A model generated the notes under the pieces. That model saw nothing but the letters and a program-made list of their open reading frames with translations. It was not told the origin of the DNA and searched no databases. Source: Eriocheir sinensis (lineage: Eukaryota > Arthropoda > Malacostraca > Decapoda > Varunidae). From it: a DNA stretch of 64,000 bases. Shown in pieces: positions 23,966 through 37,555 of the stretch. Made by a program: the position numbers and the translations under genes. The stretch lies in contig NC_066577.1 in assembly GCF_024679095.1 (NCBI RefSeq), positions 1,516,851 through 1,580,850 on the forward strand, written 5' to 3'. Within the stretch, counting starts at the first letter, position 1. Each line of letters opens with the position of its first letter.

Positions 23966-24502
23966 GTGATGTGAAAAAAAAGGAGAAAAACATGATAATC
24001 AGAAGAGAAGTAAGATTTTGGTAAGAGGAGGCAGAGGAGAAGGAGTAGGAGGAGGTGTGGGGTAAGAAAATGAGAAAGCGGAGACTTCAACAGGAAAGAG
24101 GAAAGCGGAAAAAGGAGGAGGAGGAGGAGGAGGAGATGGAGGAGGAGGAGGAGGAGGAGGAGGAGGAGGAAGTTAGAAGTGACAAATGGCTCCATCAGGA
24201 CAGGGCCGTGAAGGGGCAGGAAGACGTGTGGCAATAAAGGTCAAGGCGTGGCAGTCACTCCATGGCGGCTACGACCTTACTGACTGACTGACTGACTGAC
24301 TGATAGACCGACCAACGGACTGGGTGACTGACTGGCGGTTACGAACCTATTTACTGAGTGACTGACTGAATGAATGGTTATGCTGGCGACAAACTTTAGG
24401 TGACTGACGAGCTGATAGGATGGCAGTGATTTGTTTGATTGGTAAATTGATTGATTGATTAATTTGCTAAGTGATAAAAACAGTTGACTGACTGACGAAT
24501 TG
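23966..24502. repeat. (GGA)n and CTGA tandem repeats
   Basis: (GGA)n at 24117-24171 and a degenerate CTGA/GACTGA array at 24278-24500. The CTGA array resumes after the LINE at 25157. Confidence 0.8.
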
Positions 24503-25157
24503 AACATAAGAACATAAGAATGTAAGGAGTCTGCACGAGGCCGGTTGGCCTATACAAGGCAGCTCCTGTACATAATCCTAACCTCACCTTACCTCACTAT
24601 CCATGAATTGATCCAACGTCTTCTTGAATGTATCTACGGTATTGGCACGCACAACATGGCTCCCACGCCTGCTCCATTCATCCACCACTTTATTGGTGAA
24701 CCAACTCTTGCCTATGTCTTTGCTTAAACTGAATTTGTCTAACTTAAAACCATTGCTACGTGTCATACCTCACCCTTTTTCTACCAAAACCCTATTGACA
24801 ACCACTCTATTAAAGCCTTTCACCCATTTTTAGACTTCGATAAGGTCTTTTCGCAACTTTCGCCTTTCTAGAGAGTGTAGCCTCACAAGGCAAGGTTCTC
24901 ACACCTTGAATCATTTTTGTCATCCTTCTCTGTACAGCGTCTAACATCTTGATATCCATTCTATAGAAGGGTGACCAGAACTGAACCGCGCAATCAAGGT
25001 GAGATCTAATTAGCCCAGTACCCTGTTTGCACGATAATTAGCATTGTGCCGTTGGACAAAGGTCAGTGCTCACTAATACTCATAAGTCCCTCTCACACCC
25101 AGACCTGCTTAGAGGAGTGTCATTTAAGGAGTAATTGTGTGAGGCGTTATTCCTACC
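24503..25157 (-). mobile_element. CR1-like LINE, family A, 5'-truncated copy E
   Basis: It shares the octamer tail (acataagaacataagaa at 24503), the 3'UTR and the ORF2 C-terminal region with copies A and B. It is more decayed: the region around 24880 has an internal deletion, and only short frames such as 24584-24766 survive. CTGA repeats lie on both sides (to 24500 and from about 25160), so the copy is inserted in that array. Confidence 0.85.
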
Positions 25158-25296
25158 AGAATGACAGAATGACTGACACTCGTTTACTGACTGAAAGACC
25201 TACTGACTGATTACTTGCATGTTGTTTCGTTGGATGATCAATGGTGATCATAATAATGATGATAAAATATAATAAATCTGGTAATGTGAAGATGAT

Positions 25297-25701
<405 letters not shown>

Positions 25702-26490
25702 TTTATGTTTATTTTCTATAAGTATTGTTGTTTGTGATACCTGTCATTACATTACTGAAGTTTTTTTGTCGGCATCACGATACTTAATTATTATTGCTAT
25801 TAGCACCATGATTACCGATTGTCATTAGCACGTTTCTTTTTGTATTCAATGCCATGTCTTTTTTTTGCCATCGGTAACTATTCGTAGTTTTATCGGCATT
25901 AACAACAAGCTTCCGTATTCACTCGACGGTCCTTTATATGAGGGGAGGGGGACGGGGGCTTCGTACAAAGAAAAGCAGAAAAGCTTAAAGGAAGAAGAGC
26001 ACAATGAAGAGTGGGACATGTGAAGGAGGCGGTGGGAGGGCAAGTGTGACGGAGATGAGTTCCGAGGCCACGCGCAGCTGAAACCTTTGCCCCCATTATG
26101 TAAAGATAGGTAAATGTACAAGGAGAAAACATTGAATCATTTGTTTCACCTTCACCGTTAGCGCCAACACCCTCGTTTTTAGTCCCTGTAATTGTCTGTA
26201 GGTCGTCACTATCCTCCCCTCTCCCTGCTGCTGGCTGAACGCAAAGGCACATCAGGACGGACAACATACCTGGGGGGGGTTGGGTTGGGGCAGGTTCCAG
26301 GGTGACTGAAGGGCGTAAGACACATCTTCCTTTCCTCTCCTCCTTGATCCTTCCCTCCTTCCCCTGCTTCTCTTTATTTTTCCTCCTTATCCGTCCCTGA
26401 TTCTTCTTTCATCCCTTCATCGTTCTCCCTTGCCTTGTTTTCTTCATTTTCTTTATCTCTTTCTACTGTTTCTTTCATTCTTTCTTTCCC
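25702..26490. other. Unassigned DNA
   Basis: Unique DNA followed by a pyrimidine-rich stretch (26320-26490). A 122-codon minus frame at 25899-26267 begins with a hydrophobic stretch, but nothing else supports it. Confidence 0.35.
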
Positions 26491-26491
26491 C

Positions 26492-27033
<542 letters not shown>

Positions 27034-27042
27034 TCAGCCATG

Positions 27043-27083
<41 letters not shown>

Positions 27084-27578
27084 TGCCAGGTAGGCTGCTT
27101 CCAATCATACTTAGGCAATATTACATACAGTTCATAAAGTACTATTACACAGTACACACGCACATCCTTTTATATATTCACAAAAAAACAAAAACACTCC
27201 ATAATTACTATGTAAAATTATCTCCCTCCTCCTATCCTTCCGCAAAACATTTGACACATTAGGTTGGGTAAATTTGAAAGAAAATGAATACAAGGTGTAA
27301 TTTTAGTAGGTAATTAAGTAAGCATGCATTAATTCATTTTCTTCAATTTCGTAAACTGTACTCAGTAGTCTGCACTTGACACCGAGTCTTTGACTGTGTA
27401 ATGTCTGAAATATATCCGCCACATCCTCCTTGTGTTTGATGCTGATGCGGATATTTACTTCATCAAAAATGCGGATGCGTATGCGGATGCAGATGTATGA
27501 TTTTTGAAAATTGCTGATGCGGATGCGGTTGTGAAAAATATGCGGATGTTCCGCGGATGCGGATATCCAATATATGAC

Positions 27579-27626
<48 letters not shown>

Positions 27627-27634
27627 GCGCGCGC
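27034..27634. repeat. (CT)n, degenerate GCGGAT repeats and (AC)n
   Basis: (CT)n at 27044-27081. Degenerate gatgcg/gcggat hexamer repeats occur at 27430-27575, including gttccgcggatgcggatatc. (AC)n spans 27582-27624 and ends in gcgcgcgc. No gene. Confidence 0.8.
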
Positions 27635-27885
27635 TCCGGTAGCTCAATCGGCCAGGCTGCTAGGCTTCACGGCCAAACAGGTGGCGGCTCGAGCCCCGCT
27701 CAGGCCGGATTCTTTCCGTTGACTAGGAGTGGTTACTGTCCCCCCTTGAGCAAGGGGGATGGGGTGTGTGGTGTGTGAGGTCCTGCCAGTACCCAGAGAT
27801 CGACGTAAAGAGCATGCACTTGCTCGTGCCGCTAGGGTACCTGCTGGCGAAAGCGAGTCCAACTCGTGATCAGGCCGTAGTGAAT

Positions 27886-27892
<7 letters not shown>
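27635..27892 (+). mobile_element. tRNA-derived SINE, family S1
   Basis: It starts with a tRNA-like head: gctccgg, an A-box-like tagctcaatcgg (about 27641-27652) and a B-box-like ggctcgagcccc at about 27684-27695. Internal pol III promoters of this layout define tRNA-derived SINEs. The non-tRNA body runs to about 27890 and is directly bounded by (AC)n tracts on both sides. The acceptor-like ends gctccgg and ccgga could pair, so a decayed tRNA gene was considered; the long body and the missing canonical T-loop favour a SINE. Confidence 0.7.
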
Positions 27893-28487
<595 letters not shown>

Positions 28488-29026
28488 CTTTATTTCCACT
28501 AGAATAGGTTATTCTACACATACATTACACAACACACATTAGATATAAATGAAGAATATATACATTGTTATCATACAGAAGTCAGTAATTTCTTTTTGAG
28601 GCTCGTTTTCAATGCAGTCAAGTTGTTGGAGTTTTTTTTATTTCACAATAATTGTAGTGAGTTCCACAGCTCTCTCTCTCGTACAGAAAGAGTTCTCGCA
28701 CCTGTGTCAGTGCTTGTTCTGGGGACATATAGATTGTTCTGCTGCCGTGTCGTGGAGTTTGTTATAATGTTAACAGTTGGAAGGGAGAGGATATGGTCTG
28801 GGAGAACTTTTATTTTGTGTTTAAAGTGTTATCACTAAGGTGAAGGTGACGAGATCTTTTATTCTGAGCCACTTCAATTCATTAAATAATGGTGTGACGT
28901 GATCAAATTTCCTAGCTTTCCCGTCTGCTACTTTGATTGCAGAGTTTTGTACTTTCTGTACCTTGTCAAGTAAGGTAGAGTTGGTGGTCTCCCAAATGGT
29001 GATGCCGTATTTGATGGTGCTGAGTA

Positions 29027-30317
29027 CAGTCGCGATATGAAGTGATGTCGCCGTGTACGTTTATTTTCGATCACACAAGTATCGTTATATATTTTCAAGA
29101 GGACCATTATTTTCCTGTATCTTCATCATAACTTAACTAAATATATTTTAAAAGCTAGAAAAAAAATTGAAAAGAAATATTCAATGATGCCTTACGAAGA
29201 CTTGTCGAAATATTTTGACACAAGGTGTTTTCGTTCACCAAGGAAAGAGTCAAATGAAGTCCAAATATCGACATATTACTCAAACAGAAAGTAAAATTAT
29301 CTTTTCATGATCATTGTTGACAACAATAAATCTAACATATGCACAATATACAGGACATGCATGATTAGTCGATATCCTAAACCAGGATGGCGTAATTTAT
29401 TTAATTTATACTCTCGTATGATGATGACGTCATCGCCCGCGCACCATACCTATTATTCAGCCCTGACTCACTCTCTGCCTTTCGTGGTCAACATAACGAT
29501 AATAAAAGCTTTCCGTGGACTTCTAATGCATGATAGTGATCAAGGGAAGATGCCCACAGCCTATAACTACCGAGGGATAGTCGGAGATGGAAAAATAAGA
29601 ATAAGTAGCTTCAGAATAGTCGTGTTTTGTAACTCCAAGCTCACTCTTTGCCGCCGATCGCAAACATCATTGCCTTTCTTGGTCAATATAACGATGACAA
29701 AAGCTTCATGTAGACCTCTAACGCTTGGAGGTGATCAGTGGAACATGTCCACAGCTTATAAGTGGCATAGAATAATCGAGGAAGGTAGGGAAATAAGAAT
29801 ATATGGCTTTGAAATGGAGGTGGTGGTCGGGCGGATAATCGCAGCGTTGCCAAATATTAGGCTATGGTCGAGTGTTCGTGGAGGCGTCCGGAATTTTGAT
29901 AGTTTAGATATGGCAACCCTACCTATGAAGGCATTCTTCATTCATCATCGTTACTGAGCAATGTTACTATATATTTCAGTGCCCATGCTTATGATAAGAA
30001 GCCATCATCTGAACAACGTATAACAACTGTTTTGCAAAGACAAGCACACGACGTGAGCTAAATCATTTCAAGGTTGTCTTCAGTACTGAAGACAACACAT
30101 GACATTCGCAGTCGCATTTCTTAAAACAAATGGATGTATAATTGTAATTCAGGTACTACTATGTTATTTTACCGTGTTTTACATCACAACGTATTATAGA
30201 TTATAATTAAAAGGGAACATTATAACATAAACAATAAATACACATCACTTCCGTTACCTTCAAATGCTCCCGTACGAAACATTTTGAGAGCGGCGACATC
30301 ACTTTATATCGCGACTG
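29027..30317. mobile_element. Tc1/mariner-like non-autonomous transposon with TA target duplication
   Basis: Terminal inverted repeats of about 27 bp start CAGTCGCGATATGAAGTGAT at 29027 and end with its complement at 30317, with one mismatch in 27. A TA dinucleotide flanks each end (29025-29026 and 30318-30319), the standard target duplication of the Tc1/mariner superfamily; CAGT termini fit the pogo/Tigger or mariner groups. The 1291-bp element has no transposase-like frame. It contains an internal imperfect direct duplication of about 170 bp (29460-29630 and 29640-29815). It lies inside the LINE of family F. Confidence 0.88.
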
Positions 30318-30959
30318 TACCAGTGACTGAAGGATGGTGATTCGTGTCTTTTTGCCGAAGTGGTCTTTGTTCCTGTTAATAAACATCAAAGTTTGTTGGT
30401 GATAGCGAGTGTTCTTAGTGCTAGTCGGTTCGCGGATAGAGAAACTCGTATCCGCCAGGGGGACTTGATTGGGGGGGGGCGAAGATTGCTCCCTTCTGCA
30501 CGAGGGAGCACGGGCCTTTGCCAAAGGCGGCCCGTACGTGTTGGTGTGTGTGCGGAACAATGTGTATGAGTGGACAACAAGAGGACATGGACGGACAGTC
30601 AGAGATAGACGAGTAACAAGAAAAGTTAAACATTGAAGACGCACAAGACGGACAAGGAGACAATGAAAATTCACCTAATGAGTCTGCAATACGCTTAATG
30701 AGTCTGCTCTGCAGCGCCCAGTTTCTTAAGAATCACCAAGGAGAAGGAGCACGCAGTTTGAGCGGTGACTGCTACACGTTCCCATTGATTTCTTGATGGT
30801 TTCACTTATGTGCCTGTCGAACGTCAAGTAGGGGTCGTATAAGCGGAGGTTTTTGGCTGAATGTCGCTATCGGCACATCCTATGGTGATACTGTTCGGTA
30901 GGTGTGCTAGGAGCTGACGTGTGCCATAGAATATGCATTGAGTTTTATTTAAATTGAGC

Positions 30960-31390
30960 TTAAGGCCATTTCTTAGAAAATATGTTCTTATTTGTTTGAG
31001 TGTTTTCAGATGTGGAGATTAGAGAGTCTAGGTCATTGATGGTGCCGCTATGGAGGAACGGTGTGTCATCGGCATATTGCACCAGGAGGCAGTTGTTGAT
31101 GTGTCTGGACATGTCATTGACGTGGATGGTGAGTAATAACGGCCCGAGTATAGAGCCTTGGGGGACGCCATAGGGAACAGCTTGCCTGGAGGAGATTGTG
31201 TTGCTGAAGCGGACTGATTGTGTTCTGTTATTAAGGTAATTATCGAAACAAAGTGTCAACATTGATCAGGCGTTGTTTACGAAGGTGGATGGTATGACTG
31301 AAGCTATCGAAGGCCTTAGAAGGCTTAGATAGATCACACAGTGTAAGAAGGGGTCTTTTCTTTTGGTCTATGTTATTATATATTTTGTGT
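30960..31390 (-). pseudogene. LINE ORF2 fragment: reverse transcriptase palm (family F)
   Basis: Minus-strand frames carry LLTLCDLSKPSKAFDSF (motif A with a three-residue insertion that looks like a local duplication), YGVPQGSILGPLLLTI (motif B) and LVQYADDTPFL (motif C, YADD intact). The frame shifts between motif A and motif B near 31250. The upstream fingers and the endonuclease are missing because of 5' truncation at the adjacent (GA)n tract. Confidence 0.82.
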
Positions 31391-31395
31391 GTGAT

Positions 31396-31400
31396 GTGTT

Positions 31401-31473
<73 letters not shown>

Positions 31474-31547
31474 TATTTTATACATTTTCTGTCTCTCAAC
31501 CCAACGCCTTTCTCCTGTCTCTTTGTCTCTGTCTATAGCTGTCACTC

Positions 31548-31612
<65 letters not shown>

Positions 31613-32126
31613 TGTGGATAATTCACGTTTGCTGGATATTCCTTGAGGGTTTGTAGACCCAGTGTGGAGCGAGAGGCCAGTGGAGGCACGGAGTAGTGGA
31701 GGGAAGGAGAGAAAGAGTGGAGGGAAGGAGGAAAGGAGGGGTGGAGGATAGATTGAAAGATAGGTTAGGTGCGTGACGGTAGTGAGGGAGAAAGGGAGGA
31801 AAGGTCAGGAAGAAAAATAAAAGGAAATAGGTAAAGGTAGGAAAGGAAGGAGAGGAGAGGAGGAAGGGAGGAGAAAGGATGAAAGAAAGAAGGCTAGGGA
31901 ATAGACGGTTGGAAGTGGGGGAGGAAAGATTAGGAAGAAGAGGAGGAATGAGGAGAAAGTGAATATAAAGAAAGGTAAGGGAAGAGAGGAGAAACCGTGG
32001 AAGAAAGGAAAGAGGGAAGGAAGAGAGGACGGGCGACAGGAGAAGCGAAGAAAGGCGGAAAGATGGGACGAGAGGAAGTGTCAGAGCAGGAAGAAAGGAG
32101 GGAGGTAATAAGTAGCAGGGAAGCGG

Positions 32127-32208
<82 letters not shown>
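31396..32208. repeat. (GA)n and (CT)n inverted pair, GT run, purine-rich DNA, (GA)n
   Basis: (GA)n at 31400-31469, (CT)n at 31550-31596 continuing into (GT)n at 31597-31616, purine-rich DNA at 31680-32130, and (GA)n at 32131-32208. The GA and CT runs are inverted copies 81 bp apart. No gene. Confidence 0.88.
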
Positions 32209-32213
<5 letters not shown>

Positions 32214-32667
32214 ACATAGAATTACATAGATAAACAGACCACACAGGCCCTAAGGCCCAAACTAGGTGGTCTGTCCTAAACCTGAGTGACAGTTGTTACG
32301 CGGCCACCGTGGCGATGAAACTGACCTAGTGAACATTTAGATGGAGGAGACAGCGGTCAAGATTATTCTTAAACGATGCAATCGAGTTACACTGCACCAC
32401 TGATGGTGGTAATCTGTTCCAATCTCGAACGACAGCATTAGTGAAGAAAAATTTTGTGCAATCTGAATGAACTTGTCTACATTTGAGTTTAGCGCCATTA
32501 TTTCTCGTTCACGTCGAATCATCCATCACAAACAGCTTGATCGGATCCACGTTGGTAAAACCGTTAAGTATTTTAAAGCACTCGATCAGTTTTCCTCTGA
32601 GGCGTCGTTTTTCAAGAGAAAACATGTTTAGATGTGACAGCCTTTCCTCGTAGGGTTTGTTTCGTAA

Positions 32668-33869
32668 TCAAGGAATCATCTTGGTTGCTCTTCGCTGAAC
32701 ACCTTCTAATTTAGCAATGTCTTTCGCATGGTGGGGAGACAAAAACTGCACGGCATACTCCAAATGAGGTCTGACGAAACTATTATACAAAGGTAGTATA
32801 ACATCTTTATTCTTGAATGAAAAAATTCTCTTAATCAAACCGATCATCCTGTTTGCCTTTTTAACGGACTCGTTGCACTGCTGGGAAAACTTGAGGTTAG
32901 ACGCGACTGTGACGCCAAGATCTTTGACCGAGTGAACACCTTTAACTTTAACGCCGCACATTTCATAGTCCTTCTTTATATTTCTAGATCCAACCTGCAG
33001 AATCTGGCACTTGTTTCTATTAAAAGGCATTTCCCATTTTACTGACCAATCTGATATTTTACGCAAATCTTCTTGTAGGCTCCGCCTGTCACATTCCGTA
33101 AGCACCCCATTGCCGATTTTCGTGTCGTCCGCAAATTTACTAATGAAATTGTTGAGATCAAGGTCAATATCGTTGATGTAAATGATGAAGAGAACGGGTC
33201 CTAGGACAGAGCCTTGGGGGACACCACTAGTGACATGCATCCACTCAGAGGTCACTCCATTTATTACAACTCTTTGCTTTCCATTGCTTAGCCAGTGCTT
33301 GATCCATTCGTGAAGTTTACCCCCGATACCTATTTCCTTGATTTTATGAAGCAACTTGTAGTGTGGGACTTTATCAAACGCCTTCTGGAAGTCTAAATAA
33401 ATAATATCAAGTGATTTAGAAACATCATAGACTGCAAAAAGCTAGTTATAAAACGTTAATAGATTCGTCAAACAAGATCTGTTTTTACGGAAACCATGTT
33501 GCGAGTCCAGGATTAGCGAATTACACTCTAGGTAGTTAACTACTTTATCTCGAATAATTGTCTCAAATAGTTTACCAATAATTGAAGTTGAGCTGACTGG
33601 CCTGTAATTATCCGGTAATTTTCGGTCGCCTTTTTTGAAAATGGCTGTTACGTTAGCCATTTTTTCCAATCACTAGGAACGATACCATGGTGCAAAGACA
33701 TATTAAACAGCACTGTTAAAGGTCTGAGAATCTCTTGATATTTCTTTAAGTAATTTTGGATATATTTTATCAGGTCCTGGACTTTTGTTAGTTTTAAGTG
33801 ACTGCAGCGCTTTGAGAACCTCATCTGTATTGATTTAAAAGTCAGGGAGGGTATGACTGGGATTTTCAA
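32668..33869 (-). pseudogene. LINE family C: reverse transcriptase, frameshifted
   Basis: Segments in different frames (33648-33869, 33442-33669, 32668-33354) carry, in order, KKGDRKLPDNYRPVSSTSII, DSQHGFRKNRSCLTNLL, a motif A region interrupted near 33390-33440, TSGVPQGSVLGPVLFIIY (motif B), SKFADDTKIG (motif C) and the thumb block RPHLEYAVQFLSPHHAKDIA. Motifs B and C are intact, but at least two frame changes prevent a full polymerase. It is recognisably CR1-like. Confidence 0.87.
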
Positions 33870-34265
33870 TAGTGTTAGGAACAGCAGCAGTATCGGTAGA
33901 ACTACTATTAAAAACCGAGGCGAAATAAGAATTTAACGTGCTCGCTGTGCGTTGTCTGTCTGTCACGATATTGCCCGAATTATCTGTTAATGGGCCAATC
34001 CCACTTTGAATCTCTTTTTTGTTGTTTATCTATCTAAAAAAAACTTTAGGATCTGACTTGCAATTTACCGCAATGTTTACTTCGTACCTCCGTTTCGCCT
34101 GTTTGATTACACTTTTGGCTTGTCGTCTTGCTTCGTAGTACCGTGTACTATTTTCGGTAGAGTTATCGGGTTTTTGGAGAGCAAGTTTGATTTCATTATT
34201 AAACCAGGAAGGATTTTTAACTTTTCGGCGCTTTTCACAAGATTGCACGGATATATTTTGTTCAG

Positions 34266-35100
34266 TTAGTATCGAGCTTTAAAGTATTGCCAAGATTCTT
34301 CGACGTCGATCTTGGATACTAATTGAAAGTTCGTTAATGACTGTCTTATTCTTTCAAAATCCGCTCTTTTAAAATTGGGAACCAATATCTTATTCCCTGC
34401 AATCCTTGTTTGAGCTCTTATGTCGAGACGCACCAGTCTATGATCGCATGATCCGAGGTGTTCGCCAACGCTAACATTGTCAACTAAGTTCTCTTGGATT
34501 ACTAATACAAGATCAAGAATATTATTATCGCGCGTTGGTTCACTAACCATTTGGCTAAGGCAGTTATTTTCGACGAAGTCTAACATCCTGTGCGATTCCC
34601 CTTCAGATCCCGTGAGTGTCTGGCAGTCTATATGCGGTAGATTGAAATCGCCCAAAATTAATGCATCACTGTCTCGGAGAGTTCTTTGCAAAACGCTATA
34701 CATTATTTCATCATCCTCGCGTGATTGGCCTGGAGGCCTTAAGTGACGGATATGTTGATTTTTAATTGATCGGTATTTGTACTCACGCTCAAGTGTTCTA
34801 CAGCACTGTCCTCTGGTGTTTTATCAACGGGCTGTAAGTTACTTTTGACGTAAAGAGCTACTCCTCCACCTCTTCGATTAACTCGGTCTTTATTGAAAAA
34901 TATAAAGTTATCTATATTATTAAATCATTATTAGCTGTGTCAATAAATGTTTTAGTAACGGCAATTACATCAAAGTCTTCTGTTTTAGTTAGGCACTGCA
35001 AGTCATCGATCTTATATCTTGAGCTTCGAGCGTTAAAGCTAAGAACCCTTAAATTGTCTGTTGGTGTAACTCGAGAAACGGAGTTGTTTGTTGTTTTACG
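34266..35100 (-). pseudogene. LINE family C: APE-type endonuclease
   Basis: Translation of the minus strand from about 35090 shows an N-terminal NARSSRYKIDDL block. It continues through AVTKTFIDTAN, where the usual catalytic Glu of TET/TES is replaced by Lys, RRGGGVALYVKSNL, then ILGDFNLPHIDC and GSCDHRLVRL. The Asp/Asn and His catalytic residues are present. The frame changes near 34740. The nuclease would nick target DNA for reverse transcription; this copy is inactive. Confidence 0.82.
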
Positions 35101-35113
35101 ATTTAGTGAAATG

Positions 35114-35702
<589 letters not shown>

Positions 35703-36035
35703 GGCGGTGGCTGAGGGGTTAGCGTGACAGCCCCGCGTTCAGGAGCTCCAGGAGGGACGCGGGCTCGAATCCTGGCCGCCGCACAGCTGAGGTCTTTCAG
35801 TCATCGCCGAGTGGCCTAAGACTACCCACATGCTGGCCTGAAGACCACCCATCAACCTGCCTCTAGATATCTTTCCAAAGAGAGGCTCAAAGATGAGTTC
35901 CAAAGGGGCATGAGCCAACACAAGATGGCGCCACTATAAACACTCGCTTGCGCCAGAACGGGCTGGGCCGACCACCAGGCCCCACCGGGAAGAAGCCTAC
36001 CGGCGCAATAAGCCGCGACGTAAAAAAAAAAAAAA
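35703..36035 (+). mobile_element. tRNA-derived SINE, family S2, full-length-like copy
   Basis: The head is tRNA-like: ggcggtggctgaggggttag contains an A box, and gggctcgaatcctgg (about 35760-35774) a B box; ggcgg and ccgcc can form an acceptor-type stem. The body contains accacccatcaacc, caagatggcgccactataaa and gcctaccggcgcaata, and ends in poly(A) (36022-36035). Poly(A)-tailed tRNA SINEs are mobilised by LINE machinery. Related copies: 62126-62479, 21277-21503 (-) and a fragment at 53974-54060. Confidence 0.9.
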
Positions 36036-36269
36036 GGAAAGACGACGCAGAAATGGAAAGAAAACAAGATGGCAGAAAGTGAGGAAAGGACGAGGATATA
36101 TAGGTAAACGAGGGAGGAATATATGTAAAGGAATGAATAGGAGGAGGAGGAGGAGGAGGAGGAGGAGAGTGAGAGGTCAGTCAGTTTGAGAGCACGAGGA
36201 AGGAAATTGAGAGGAAGGAGAGACGAGAGGTGAGAGGAAGGAAAAGGAGGCTGCAGATTGGAGGAAGAG

Positions 36270-36339
<70 letters not shown>

Positions 36340-36539
36340 TTCACTTCTTCATTATTTGTTTATCTTTTCACAACTTTCTACTATTCATTCCCACCTTTTC
36401 TTCCTTTTCCTTCTTCCTCCATTATTTCATCTTTTTTTCTTTACTCTTCCCCCACTTGACCTTTCTTTCCACTTCCATGTTTTTTATGATTCCTGTCCTT
36501 TCCTCCTCCTCCTCCTCCTCCTCCTCCTCCTCCTCCTCG
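36036..36539. repeat. Purine-rich DNA, (GA)n and (CTC)n
   Basis: GGA repeats at 36140-36168, (GA)n at 36272-36336, pyrimidine-rich DNA and (CTC)n at 36499-36539. No gene. Confidence 0.85.
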
Positions 36540-36740
36540 TATGCGGGTGAAGTGTTTTCACCTCAGGGAACTAGACGTCCTTGCCTTGCATAGTCTCAGG
36601 TCACCCTTGGACAAGGTGTAATACCTGATCTGTCTCCCGTGCCAGGGTCACGGTGAAGCCTCTGGGCAGCAGCAGTGGTGGATTGGACTGCAGGCAGAGG
36701 ATCTCTTTATGAGACAATGGCTGGAGTTCCAGGGTCCTAG

Positions 36741-37532
36741 TCAGCTGGACCGTGCCTAATTATTAAGGCTTGCGGTGTAGAGGAGTGTGGCGACCTCTGC
36801 ACTAAAAAGTCTTCCTGGGAACCAGTTGTCGGTGTGAGCTCCCCGTCCCTCCCCTCTATCGACGGGTTCCAACCTGTAAGGAATGGAGCCAAACCGAAGC
36901 AGGCAACCAAGGATTTACTGACCCCCACTACCTTCAATAGGTTCCAGGTGCTGGCAGACACCATGGAGGATGAGTTTGAGACTCGCCTAGTTGGGGACTC
37001 CATGGTGCGTGGCCAGCTGGTAGAGTTCCGTGGTCGTTCATCAAACGGCCGCAGAAAACGTTACTGCTATCCAGGTGCCAGACTGGACGACATCACCGCA
37101 GCGTGCGATGATGTTACGAGAAAAGCCGACCGAAACACCCTCTTTATCATTCACGCGGGGACGAATGACGTAAAGACAACCCGTTCTGAGGAACTGCTTG
37201 AGAAATACCGCCGCATGATCAAGCAGTATAAACGTAAAACGGATGCCAGTAACATCATAATCTCAGGAATCCTCCCGAGGGTCGGAGCGGAATCTAGCTT
37301 TTACAGTAAGGCTTTCAGCACAAACAACAGACTGCAGTCCCTTTGCTCACAAGAAAACGCCCAGTTCGCTAATTTGTGGAGCAATTTTTACTACTATTCA
37401 GACTTGTTCCTTCCTGATGACATCCACTTAAACCCTGTTGGAGCAGCCCGTTTCGGGAGGCTGCTCTGTGACCAAGTGGCTCTTCGAAAGCCAAAAAACG
37501 CGGAGGCGAGAACACCAGCAGCTCAACCGTAA
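36741..37532 (+). CDS. LINE ORF1 protein with SGNH-hydrolase (esterase) domain
   Basis: This open frame of about 264 codons in copy H has no stop from 36741 to 37532; the first ATG in frame is at about 36963 (MEDEFETRLVGDSMV). The domain shows the SGNH/GDSL hydrolase blocks: VGDSMVRG (block I Ser), HAGTNDVK (block III Asn) and LPDDIHLNPVG (block V Asp and His). CR1-like LINEs are known to carry an esterase-type ORF1, described for the clade; its role in retrotransposition is unclear. A Cys-containing segment upstream (CGVEECGDLCTKK) could be what is left of a zinc-finger region. It is the least damaged frame in this copy. Confidence 0.82.
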   Translation, partial: SAGPCLIIKACGVEECGDLCTKKSSWEPVVGVSSPSLPSIDGFQPVRNGAKPKQATKDLLTPTTFNRFQVLADTMEDEFETRLVGDSMVRGQLVEFRGRSSNGRRKRYCYPGARLDDITAACDDVTRKADRNTLFIIHAGTNDVKTTRSEELLEKYRRMIKQYKRKTDASNIIISGILPRVGAESSFYSKAFSTNNRLQSLCSQENAQFANLWSNFYYYSDLFLPDDIHLNPVGAARFGRLLCDQVALRKPKNAEARTPAAQP

Positions 37533-37555
37533 GGGACCACTCAACCCGCAAAACC

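Larger units (their letters stand above)
32209..35113 (-). mobile_element. CR1-like LINE, family C, near-complete ORF2 copy
   Basis: On the minus strand it runs from the start of the endonuclease (about 35100) to a 3' tail of two 10-bp units (tatgtaattc, seen on + as gaattacata at 32209-32230). The tail and 3'UTR differ from families A and B but follow the same plan. It is flanked by (GA)n tracts on both sides (32131-32208 and 35156-35254). Coding capacity is broken by several frameshifts. ORF1 and the 5'UTR are absent. Confidence 0.9.

Noticed and set aside
25899..26267. Minus-strand 122-codon frame beginning with a hydrophobic stretch, considered as a signal-peptide exon of the dpr-like gene
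   Set aside because: Rest of the frame is not Ig-like, no matching donor in phase with the 18433 acceptor was found, and the start lies directly behind a C-run.
27635..27715. Functional tRNA gene
   Set aside because: The A box is only weakly matched, the T-loop is non-canonical (ctcgagc), the acceptor stem is incomplete, and a long SINE body follows.
29307..29957. 216-codon frame as a transposase
   Set aside because: No DDE or HTH features, and it is an internal duplication read through; better seen as non-coding filler of a non-autonomous element.
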